Shown: one piece after another, positions 42,378 through 50,636 of the stretch
Numbering within the stretch: the first letter of the stretch is position 1
Layout of the letters: each line of letters begins with the position of its first letter
From: Dorea_A sp016295505
GTDB lineage: Bacteria; Bacillota; Clostridia; Lachnospirales; Lachnospiraceae
Length of the DNA stretch: 64,000 nucleotides
Reading direction: 5' to 3'
Assembly: GCF_039832105.1 (NCBI RefSeq)
Contig: NZ_JBDOHS010000011.1
Location: 1-64,000, forward strand
Translations under genes and position numbers: made by a program
Notes under the pieces: model-generated
The model's input: only the letters and a program-made list of their open reading frames with translations
What the model was told of the DNA's origin: nothing
The model's database searches: none

Positions 42378-43127
42378 ATGAGTAAAATAAGCATAAAAAA
42401 TATGGAGCTGTATTACAGTGATTTCCATGCATTGAAAAATGTCAATCTTGAGATTGAAGCAAATAAGATCACAGCTTTTATCGGTCCGTCCGGGTGTGGA
42501 AAATCCACATTGCTGAAATCGATCAATCGTATGAACGATCTGGTAGAAGGCTGCCGTATTGAAGGAGAGCTTTTGCTGGATGGCGAAGATATATATAAAG
42601 ATATCGATGTGAACCTGTTGAGAAAGAGAGTGGGAATGGTATTCCAGAAACCGAATCCATTTCCGATGAGCATCTATGATAATATCGCATATGGTCCGAG
42701 AACACATGGAATCCATTCGAAGGCAAAACTGGATGATATTGTGGAAAAGTCACTGCGGGATGCGGCGATCTGGGATGAGTGTAAAGACCGTCTGAAGTCA
42801 AGCGCACTTGGAATGTCCGGAGGACAGCAGCAGAGACTGTGCATAGCAAGAGCACTTGCAGTTCAGCCTGAGGTGTTGCTGATGGATGAACCGACATCGG
42901 CACTGGATCCAATCTCCACTTCTAAGATTGAAGACCTTGCGATGGAATTAAAAAAAGATTATACTATCGTTATGGTAACGCATAATATGCAGCAGGCGGT
43001 GCGTGTATCCGATAATACAGCCTTCTTCCTGTTGGGCGAAGTTGTAGAGTATAACGATACAGAAAAATTATTCTCGATACCGGCAGATAAGAGAACAGAA
43101 GATTATATTACAGGGAGGTTTGGTTAG
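42378..43127 (+). CDS. pstB: Phosphate ABC transporter ATPase PstB
   Basis: A 249-residue ABC ATPase powering PstSCA. Walker A GPSGCGKSTLLK, Q-loop FQKPNPFPMSIYDNIAYG (PstB-specific), signature LGMSGGQQQRLCIARAL, Walker B LLMDEPTSALDPIS, and switch VMVTHNMQQA. Full length. Confidence 0.97.
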   Translation: MSKISIKNMELYYSDFHALKNVNLEIEANKITAFIGPSGCGKSTLLKSINRMNDLVEGCRIEGELLLDGEDIYKDIDVNLLRKRVGMVFQKPNPFPMSIYDNIAYGPRTHGIHSKAKLDDIVEKSLRDAAIWDECKDRLKSSALGMSGGQQQRLCIARALAVQPEVLLMDEPTSALDPISTSKIEDLAMELKKDYTIVMVTHNMQQAVRVSDNTAFFLLGEVVEYNDTEKLFSIPADKRTEDYITGRFG

Positions 43128-43130
43128 GAT

Positions 43131-43784
43131 ATGCGTAATAGATTTGATATGCAGCTTGAGACGCTTAACAGGCAGCTCATTCATATGGGTGAATTGTGTG
43201 AGATCGCAATCAACAGAGCGACAAAGGCACTGGAAAAGGGAAGCATGGAAGAGGCGAGAGAGGTAAGAGAAGCAGATGAAGAGATCGACCAGATGGAAAA
43301 GGATATTGAGCGTCTGTGTCTGAAGCTCCTTCTCCAGCAGCAGCCGGTTGCAAGAGATCTGCGTCAGATCTCCGCAGCACTTAAGATGATCACCGACATG
43401 GAACGTATCGGAGATCAGGCCGCAGATATTGCGGAGATCATTATCTCCGAAAATAAGTCGGAAGCAATGGATATTCCGATGATCGTAAAGATGTCTGAGG
43501 CGGCAGGCAAGATGGTCAGAGACAGTGTGACTGCATATGTGGAAAAAGATCTGGAATTATCCAGACGAGTCATGAATGCAGATGATGAGGTGGATGAAAT
43601 GTTTGAGGAGAACAAAAACCATCTGATTCATTTTATTGCTGATCAGAAGGGAGATCAGGGTCGGGAGGCAATCGATCTGATCATGGTGGCAAAATACCTG
43701 GAGCGTATCGGAGATCATGCAACGAACATCGCTGAATGGGTGGAATTCTCAATCACAGGCATTCATAAAGAAAGTAAAGTATAA
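43131..43784 (+). CDS. phoU: Phosphate signalling protein PhoU
   Basis: A 217-residue, all-helical protein with two PhoU repeats. ERIGDQAADIAEI and ERIGDHATNIAEW carry the metal-binding E-x-x-x-D pattern twice. It links PstSCAB activity to the PhoR kinase. It starts 3 bases after pstB. Confidence 0.95.
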   Translation: MRNRFDMQLETLNRQLIHMGELCEIAINRATKALEKGSMEEAREVREADEEIDQMEKDIERLCLKLLLQQQPVARDLRQISAALKMITDMERIGDQAADIAEIIISENKSEAMDIPMIVKMSEAAGKMVRDSVTAYVEKDLELSRRVMNADDEVDEMFEENKNHLIHFIADQKGDQGREAIDLIMVAKYLERIGDHATNIAEWVEFSITGIHKESKV

Positions 43785-43844
43785 GGGACAGAACCGGTCA
43801 GACCGGGCAGGTGGAGATCCTGAACATGTAAGGAGACAGAGAGA

Positions 43845-44519
43845 ATGATATTTTGTGTGGAAGATGACAGTAATATACGTGAACTGGTAGTGTACACCCT
43901 GGAAAGTACAGGATTCAAAGCCCGTGGATATGAGGATGGCAGTTCCTTCTTAAAAGCTCTGGCGCTGGAAACGCCGGAGCTTATTCTGCTTGATATCATG
44001 CTTCCGGGGGAAGACGGAATGGAACTTCTTAAAAAACTGAAGGCTTCTCCCAAGACCAGGGATATTCCGGTCATTATGGTTACGGCAAAAGGAGCGGAAT
44101 ACGACAAGGTAAAAGGGCTTGATTCCGGTGCGGATGACTATGTGACAAAACCATTTGGCATGATGGAGCTTGTTTCCAGGATCAAGGCGGTTCTCAGAAG
44201 AAGCAGTTCCTTAAGTGCACGCAATGAAGATACAATTGTATTGGACGATATCGAGATCAATACCAAGAAGCATGAAGTGACGGCCGGAGGAGAAGTGGTC
44301 AATCTGACTTTGAAGGAATATGAGCTTCTGAAGCGGCTGATGAAGAATTCGAACATCGTGTTGACAAGAGATCAGCTTCTGGAGGATATCTGGGGGTATG
44401 ATTTTGACGGAGAGACCAGAACTGTGGATGTGCATGTCCGGACGCTCCGGCAGAAGCTTGGAAAATCCGGAGAACGCATAGAGACCGTCCGCGGCGTCGG
44501 ATATCGTATGAGTGAATAA
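43845..44519 (+). CDS. phoP: Phosphate-type response regulator (PhoP/PhoB-like)
   Basis: A 224-residue OmpR-family regulator. Receiver: IFCVEDDSNIRELV, phospho-acceptor Asp50 in LILLDIMLPGEDG, and VMVTAKGAEYDKVKGLDSGADDYVTKPF. A winged-helix output domain follows from about 130 (LTLKEYELLKRLM, TRTVDVHVRTLRQKLG). As part of the pst operon it presumably activates Pho genes, binding the phased repeats at 39584 and 7217. Confidence 0.92.
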   Translation: MIFCVEDDSNIRELVVYTLESTGFKARGYEDGSSFLKALALETPELILLDIMLPGEDGMELLKKLKASPKTRDIPVIMVTAKGAEYDKVKGLDSGADDYVTKPFGMMELVSRIKAVLRRSSSLSARNEDTIVLDDIEINTKKHEVTAGGEVVNLTLKEYELLKRLMKNSNIVLTRDQLLEDIWGYDFDGETRTVDVHVRTLRQKLGKSGERIETVRGVGYRMSE

Positions 44520-44566
44520 GAAGCAGACAAAAAGCTGAGAGAGAAGAATGCAGGCGGGAGTGCAGT

Positions 44567-45901
44567 ATGAGAAAAAAGATTCAACAGAGTATGATTCTGG
44601 TGATTACGACAACATTGCTGATTGCATATGCAATCACCACGTTTGTTGTATACAGGCAGACAATCAGCATCATAGAAGATGAGATTCGTCAGGAAGCAGA
44701 CTATATCTGTGCGGCGATCGATATCTCCGGTGAAGCCTATCTGGATCAGATGGATGCGGTCAGAAAAAATACCCGTGTTACACTGATTGATCCGCAGGGC
44801 AATGTAAGATATGATTCCAAAGAGGATGAGGTGACCCTTCAGAATCATAAAGACCGACCGGAGATCCAGATGGCGATCGAACATGGAAGCGGGCAGGATA
44901 TCCGGGAGTCTGATACGCTGAACCAGGAGATGTTCTACTATGCTGTTCGTCTGAAAGACGGAGATATTCTCAGAGTATCAAGGACGGTGGATACAGCATT
45001 TCGAACAGCGATCCGCGTGCTTCCCATCATGGGGCTTATAGCGGTGGTCATGCTTGTGTTTGCGTGGGTCCTGGCAAGATGGCAGGTGACGAGACTGATT
45101 CGTCCGATCAATCAGCTGGATCTGGAGCATCCGCTGGACAATGAGATATATGAAGAACTGACTCCGCTGCTTCAGAGGATTGACAGACAGAACAAAGAAA
45201 AAGATGCAGTTGCCAATATGAGAAAAGAATTTTCAGCCAATGTTTCTCATGAATTGAAGACACCGCTTACCTCCATCTCCGGATATGCAGAGATTATGAA
45301 GGATGGACTTGTGAAGCCGGAGGATATGAAGCTCTTCTCAGAACGCATATATAATGAAGCAAGGCGGCTGATTACTCTGGTAGAAGATATCATTAAGCTC
45401 TCGAAGCTGGATGAGGGAGATATAGAGATTGCGAAAGAAGAAGTGGACCTCTATCAGCTTACCAGAGAGATCTGCAGTCGGCTGGCACCTCAGGCGTCGC
45501 AGAAAAAAGTGCATATCGAGGTAACAGGAGAAGCGGTATCCTGTATGGGAATTCGACATATTCTGGATGAGATGATCTATAATATCTGTGAAAATGCAAT
45601 TAAATATAATAAGGAAGGCGGATCTCTCAGCGTGTGGGTCGGTAATACCCTGCAGGGGAAGAAAGTGATCGTCACAGATACGGGAATCGGGATTCCGGAA
45701 GACCAGAAGGAGCGGATCTTTGAGCGGTTTTACCGTGTGGATAAGAGCCATTCGAAAGAAACCGGAGGCACAGGACTTGGCCTTTCTATTGTAAAACATG
45801 GAGCGATGATCCACGATGCCAGAATTAAGGTGGAGAGTAAGGTTGGAAAAGGGACGAAGATGGAACTTATCTTTTCTTTGCCTGAGAAATCCTCAATATA
45901 G
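44567..45901 (+). CDS. phoR: Sensor histidine kinase (PhoR-like)
   Basis: A 444-residue membrane kinase. Two helices (about 8-30 and 151-170) enclose a PAS-like extracytoplasmic domain of about 120 residues. His228 in FSANVSHELKTPL is the phosphorylated site. ATP-binding N-box NICENAIKYN, then DTGIGIP and GGTGLGLSIVKHG. It is the partner of the response regulator 47 bases upstream. No large cytoplasmic PAS domain is seen, so it is compact for PhoR. Confidence 0.92.
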   Translation: MRKKIQQSMILVITTTLLIAYAITTFVVYRQTISIIEDEIRQEADYICAAIDISGEAYLDQMDAVRKNTRVTLIDPQGNVRYDSKEDEVTLQNHKDRPEIQMAIEHGSGQDIRESDTLNQEMFYYAVRLKDGDILRVSRTVDTAFRTAIRVLPIMGLIAVVMLVFAWVLARWQVTRLIRPINQLDLEHPLDNEIYEELTPLLQRIDRQNKEKDAVANMRKEFSANVSHELKTPLTSISGYAEIMKDGLVKPEDMKLFSERIYNEARRLITLVEDIIKLSKLDEGDIEIAKEEVDLYQLTREICSRLAPQASQKKVHIEVTGEAVSCMGIRHILDEMIYNICENAIKYNKEGGSLSVWVGNTLQGKKVIVTDTGIGIPEDQKERIFERFYRVDKSHSKETGGTGLGLSIVKHGAMIHDARIKVESKVGKGTKMELIFSLPEKSSI

Positions 45902-45928
45902 AAAATGATAATAAATATATGTGGTATA

Positions 45929-45965
45929 TAGGCCCTATCAATTGGACGATTGACAGGGCCTATAC
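45929..45965. repeat. Hairpin after phoR
   Basis: GGCCCTaTCAAT (45931-45942) pairs with ATTGAcAGGGCC (45949-45960), extended by ATA/TAT. No T-run follows on either strand, so it is not a standard terminator although it sits at the operon end. Confidence 0.6.
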
Positions 45966-46020
45966 TATAATAAAAATTACTATACTAAGGTATGCTTTTT
46001 AATTGCAGAGGAGGAGAAAA

Positions 46021-49000
46021 ATGAAAAAAATGAGAAGAAAGCGAAGCATGATTGCTGCGATACTGGCTGCAGTGATGGTGGTAAGCGGCATGGCAGGCAT
46101 GGGGATGACTGCCAGGGCAGACACCTGCGGCGGACTTGAGCCGGAGGATGTCTATGCGCCTTCGGAAGAGGAAGTCATTAAAGACCCGATTCTTCACTGG
46201 GCGATTCGTGCAGCCATGAATTCAATTCAGGGAAATATCAAATTGACAGCCGATGTGGTTGGTGATAAGTCTGTTAAAAATATTTCCTATGAGTTATGTG
46301 CACATCCGGAGGATTTTGAAACGGAAGCGTGGGAAGGAAAGCAGTTCTGGATCGAAAGTCTGGAAGGAATTCAGTACGCAAAGTCTGCGACCATGGTTGA
46401 TATTGCATACACTTCTGCGGTAGAAGGAAAGAGTCTGGCAGATCTGTCTCCTCTTTCGGAACTGACACAGCTTCAGGAGCTGATTCTGAAGCAGAATGGG
46501 ATCAATAATATATCGGCATTAAGTACGCTTACGAATCTGACATTGCTGGATCTGTCAGTTAATCGAGAGATTACAGATATTTCTTCAGTAAAGGACATGA
46601 AGAAATTGAAGAGAATGAATGTGTCCTACAATAAGATTACAAGTGTGGATGCCATCGCAGAGCTGGAGAATCTGGAATATGTTGATATTTCTCAGAATCA
46701 GATCGCTTCATTGCCGGATGTGAGTAAGCTGAAAAAGGTGTATTTTCTGGATGCTTCTCATAATAAGCTGACAGATGTATCGGCGATTGCAGGTATGACG
46801 GAACTCCAGGAACTGAATCTGGCAGGAAACAGTGAGATTACAGATATCACTCCGCTCGCCGGACTGTTAAAACTTGACAAAGACAAGACGGTGCTTCCGG
46901 ATGAGTCGAAAAAAGAGGATCTCTTTGCGGCCATCGAGGTTAATAAACTGTTCAGCCTGTTTAATATCAGTAAAATGCAGACTTCTGATCTTACCAATGT
47001 GCAGAATGCACTGGATGCTTACGATGCACTGAGTACAGAACAGAAGACCTATATTGATGAAAACCGTGTGGAAGCAGCACGCTCTAACAAGCAGAAAGTG
47101 GAGAATGGCGGAGAACCTGAGTATTATCCGGAATACGATATTGACGGAGAGAGACAGCCGATATGGAACCGATTGGAAATCAAGGTGGTAGATAAGAAAG
47201 GTGTTCCGATCGCAGATGCTGAATTTACCAAGACATCTCGCAATGCATTTTCTGAGACCAGCAAAACCGTAAAAACAGATTCCTTTGGACAGCTGACTCT
47301 GACACATACTGCAACGGATGCAATGTATGACGAGATCGAGATCGCTCCGGCAGGAGATATCTATGTTGCAGAACCGGCAGCTATTACCTATTCAGTAAAC
47401 TGGGGGAATACTACAGCGACTGTGAACGGGAATCTCGCAACGGGTCTGGAGGATCTGAAGTTTGTTCTGATTCCAAAGGATGAATATGTGGATAAATCCG
47501 GACTGCAGGAATTACTTGAAAGCGCAGAACAGATAACGGAAGCATACAAGTATACGGACAGCAGCTATCAGAATCTTGAAGAAGCAGTGAACCGGGCAAG
47601 AGTAGTATATGAAGATGCAGATGCGTCAAAAGAAGATGTGGAAGCAGCCATCTCAGGATTGAACGAAGCGATGTCCGGACTGGAAAAAACAGATATTCTG
47701 ACGGAATTAAAATTAATTGTAAAAGACGAAAATGGCAATCTCTTTACCCGTCCGTTCAAGTTCCAGATCCGGGTGCCGGAAACCGGAGCAGAAGCATGGA
47801 ATCAGTTGTCTGATCCGTATACGGGAATTGCTTATCTTCAGGCTTCTCCGGGCTGGGAAGATGGAAAGACATGGGAAGTTCTGGCATGTCATGAAGAACC
47901 CTATGATGTGGAACCTTTCCTTGTGACAATCGGGGTAAAGGATGGAAAAAGATATTACAAGACAGTGGATGGATCTCCGGTTGATGTTGATTATGAAAAA
48001 GTAGTAACGGTAAAACTGAGAGCAGACGGTGCGCCGGACAAAACGAATGAGAGAAAACCGGACAGCACAGTGCTGGAAGAATATATAGAAGCTGCAAAAC
48101 AGTATAAAAGCGGAAGCTATACACCGGGCAGCTACAGTGCACTGATAACTGCCGTTTCCGATGCGGAAAATATTGTTGCAGACGACAATGCGACACAGAA
48201 TGACTATAATGCAGCTGCTGCGGCAATCAAACAGGCAGAAGCAGGACTTACAAAGCTTGCAAACAAATCTGAATTACAGAAAGAAGTCAACATGCAGTAC
48301 AGTTATTCACAGGAGTATTATACTGCAGAAAGCTGGGCAGAATATCAGAGCAGACTGGCAGAAGCAGAAGCGATCCTGGAGGACGGCAATGCGACACAAC
48401 AGGAGGTTGATGAGGCATGTGCAGCGCTGCTTCAGGCAAGAAACAGACTTGTGGTGAAAGTCAATAAAAGTGTATTAGAGAGTAAGCTTACGGAAGCAAG
48501 AGCATTGAATGCGGATGATTATCAGAGCGGGTTCGAAGAACTCCAGCAGGTGATCGCAGAAGCACAGGCTGTGTATGATGATGAAGCAGCTACACAGAAT
48601 CAGGTTGATGTACAGGTAGAGGCGATTGAGAATGCAATCAGCGCACTGGTGAAGAAACCGGCAGAAGTAGATTACTCATGTCAGGCAGGTCGTTTCCGTG
48701 CTAAGATCGTAGACGGAGAAGGTAATCCGGTATCCGGAGTTGCATTTAAGGCATGGATCGGTGAGACTGTGGATGAAGAAATGCCGCTTACATCTGATGC
48801 AAACGGAGTCATTACATATTATGTATATGGACCGTTGCAGTATGATTACACAACGTATATCCGACTGGCCGACAGTAGATATACGACGGAAGATGAGCAC
48901 TGTTTTACGGTAACAAACAGCAGTTATATGGCAAGTATTGCGACGGTAGATGATCAGCCGTTCGTTGATGGCATCAAACTGACATATGTAATACATCCTG

Positions 49001-50406
49001 CCGGCGGAGGATCAGAACCAGAGGCTGTCGATAAGAAGGAACTGGATGATCAGATATTCTTTGCATCTTCATATGAAGGAAAAGCAGATGATTATACGGC
49101 AGAGTCTTATGAAGCATTTTCAAATGCCCTTGCGGAAGCCAGACGTGTATATCATGATGAGAATGCAACGCAGGAACAGGTGAATGAAGCAGCAAACAAT
49201 CTGAAGGCAGCAAGAGAAGGATTGATAGAAATTGAAAAACCGGCATTGTGTGATAAGTATACGATTCGGATTCAGGTTGTAGATTCGGATGGAAATAAGT
49301 TGACGGACCGAATTCCATTTACCGTTGCACTGGATGGATATAAGCGTACACAGTACAGTTATAACGGCGTGATTGAATATGCAATGAGTACAGCGGACTA
49401 TGGTACACAGAAGATTACAGTTGCACCGCAGGATGAAACGATAATCATTGGTGAAAAGGAATACACAGCTGATCCTGCATGGCATGAGTTTGCCGTTCAG
49501 TCTACCAGTTCAGATGTAATTATTGTGGAAATAGACGGAGAGGCATTAAGCGGTACAAAAGAGGTTCGGTTTGTTCTGAAAGAAATCGAAGAGGAACCAG
49601 ATCCAGAACCGGAAGACAACAATTGGGTGCAGGGTGCCGGAGGATGGTGGTATCGGAATCCGGATGGAAGTTATCCATACAGCTGCTGGAAAAAAATTGA
49701 TGGAAACTGGTATTATTTCAATGCAAAAGGCTATCGTGTGACTGGATGGAAGAGTATCAGGAATGTCTGGTATTATTTTGATCCTGCAACAGGAATTATG
49801 TGTGCAGATCAGTGGATCACAGACACCTATTATGTGAAGAGCAACGGAGCAATGGCGACCGGCTGGCTGAAGCTGGATGAAGGATGGTATTACCTGAACA
49901 GCAGTGGTGCAAGAGTAACCGGCTGGGTAAAATCAAAAAATATCTGGTATTATATGGATCCGGCAACGGGAATCATGTGCACAGATCAGTGGATCGAAGA
50001 TACTTATTATGTAAAAGGCAGTGGAGCAATGGCAACCGGCTGGCTGGAGCTTGGCGGAAACTGGTATTATCTGAAGAGCAGTGGAGCGAAACTGACCGGA
50101 TGGGTTCAGTCCAGGAATATCTGGTACTATATGGATCCGGCAACGGGAATCATGTGCATAGATCAGTGGATCGGAGATACCTATTACGTAAAGAACAGCG
50201 GAGCAATGGCAACCGGCTGGCTTCTGATCGGAGATAATTATTATTACTTTGGAACAAATGGAAAGAAAGTAGTCAGTCAGTGGGTTGGCAATTACTATCT
50301 GGGAGCGGACGGAGTCATGGCAAGAGATCAGTGGATCGGACCTTACTATGTAGATGCAAATGGAAAGTGGGATCCGTCAAAAGCAGCTGAAACGATAGAA
50401 GAATAA
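46021..50406 (+). CDS. Surface protein: LRR, FIVAR repeats, cell-wall-binding repeats
   Basis: A 1461-residue exported protein. Signal peptide residues 1-33 (AAILAAVMVVSGMAGMGMTA core). LRRs at about 120-290 (LSPLSELTQLQELILKQNG and similar) are internalin-like. Two or more short Cna-type beta domains begin LEIKVVDKKGVPIADAEF. Five FIVAR-like helical repeats, e.g. SYQNLEEAVNRARVVYEDAD, NATQQEVDEACAALLQ and YEAFSNALAEARRVYHDENA. The last 260 residues are cell-wall-binding repeats with WYYFN/WYYMD units. ATG 46021 has AGAGGAGG upstream. It probably sticks to the wall by the repeats; ligand unknown. Confidence 0.9.
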   Translation: MKKMRRKRSMIAAILAAVMVVSGMAGMGMTARADTCGGLEPEDVYAPSEEEVIKDPILHWAIRAAMNSIQGNIKLTADVVGDKSVKNISYELCAHPEDFETEAWEGKQFWIESLEGIQYAKSATMVDIAYTSAVEGKSLADLSPLSELTQLQELILKQNGINNISALSTLTNLTLLDLSVNREITDISSVKDMKKLKRMNVSYNKITSVDAIAELENLEYVDISQNQIASLPDVSKLKKVYFLDASHNKLTDVSAIAGMTELQELNLAGNSEITDITPLAGLLKLDKDKTVLPDESKKEDLFAAIEVNKLFSLFNISKMQTSDLTNVQNALDAYDALSTEQKTYIDENRVEAARSNKQKVENGGEPEYYPEYDIDGERQPIWNRLEIKVVDKKGVPIADAEFTKTSRNAFSETSKTVKTDSFGQLTLTHTATDAMYDEIEIAPAGDIYVAEPAAITYSVNWGNTTATVNGNLATGLEDLKFVLIPKDEYVDKSGLQELLESAEQITEAYKYTDSSYQNLEEAVNRARVVYEDADASKEDVEAAISGLNEAMSGLEKTDILTELKLIVKDENGNLFTRPFKFQIRVPETGAEAWNQLSDPYTGIAYLQASPGWEDGKTWEVLACHEEPYDVEPFLVTIGVKDGKRYYKTVDGSPVDVDYEKVVTVKLRADGAPDKTNERKPDSTVLEEYIEAAKQYKSGSYTPGSYSALITAVSDAENIVADDNATQNDYNAAAAAIKQAEAGLTKLANKSELQKEVNMQYSYSQEYYTAESWAEYQSRLAEAEAILEDGNATQQEVDEACAALLQARNRLVVKVNKSVLESKLTEARALNADDYQSGFEELQQVIAEAQAVYDDEAATQNQVDVQVEAIENAISALVKKPAEVDYSCQAGRFRAKIVDGEGNPVSGVAFKAWIGETVDEEMPLTSDANGVITYYVYGPLQYDYTTYIRLADSRYTTEDEHCFTVTNSSYMASIATVDDQPFVDGIKLTYVIHPAGGGSEPEAVDKKELDDQIFFASSYEGKADDYTAESYEAFSNALAEARRVYHDENATQEQVNEAANNLKAAREGLIEIEKPALCDKYTIRIQVVDSDGNKLTDRIPFTVALDGYKRTQYSYNGVIEYAMSTADYGTQKITVAPQDETIIIGEKEYTADPAWHEFAVQSTSSDVIIVEIDGEALSGTKEVRFVLKEIEEEPDPEPEDNNWVQGAGGWWYRNPDGSYPYSCWKKIDGNWYYFNAKGYRVTGWKSIRNVWYYFDPATGIMCADQWITDTYYVKSNGAMATGWLKLDEGWYYLNSSGARVTGWVKSKNIWYYMDPATGIMCTDQWIEDTYYVKGSGAMATGWLELGGNWYYLKSSGAKLTGWVQSRNIWYYMDPATGIMCIDQWIGDTYYVKNSGAMATGWLLIGDNYYYFGTNGKKVVSQWVGNYYLGADGVMARDQWIGPYYVDANGKWDPSKAAETIEE
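49741..50271 (+). repeat. Three 177-bp tandem units coding for wall-binding repeats
   Basis: Units start at 49741, 49918 and 50095, each 177 bases (59 residues) with WYY-F/M-DPATGIMC and GAMATGW conserved. Nucleotide identity between units is high by eye, so recent unequal exchange is likely. Confidence 0.85.
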
Positions 50407-50411
50407 GATGA

Positions 50412-50449
50412 AACGAAGGCGTGAATGTAAATTTGCGCCTTCGTTTTGG
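50412..50449 (+). terminator. Terminator after the LRR/FIVAR gene
   Basis: AACGAAGGCG (50412-50421) pairs perfectly with CGCCTTCGTT (50436-50445), then TT. Confidence 0.85.
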
Positions 50450-50636
50450 TTATAATGAATGAAATTAAAAAAAATAATAATAAAAAACAATAAATTATAT
50501 TCAAAAAATCCTTCACAAATTTATTGGCTTATAGTAATATTACATAATATAGAGCATAATTGCTTAACGGAATCTAAACGATAGTAATCTGGAGTGAAAG
50601 ATTCTGAACAACTATAATTATTAAAGGAGGAAGAAA

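Noticed and set aside
45929..45965. Hairpin after phoR as a terminator
   Set aside because: The stem is good but there is no T-run on either strand; kept only as a repeat.
49741..50271. Regular repeats as a CRISPR array
   Set aside because: Units are 177 bases, in frame and code for cell-wall-binding repeats; no spacers or cas genes.
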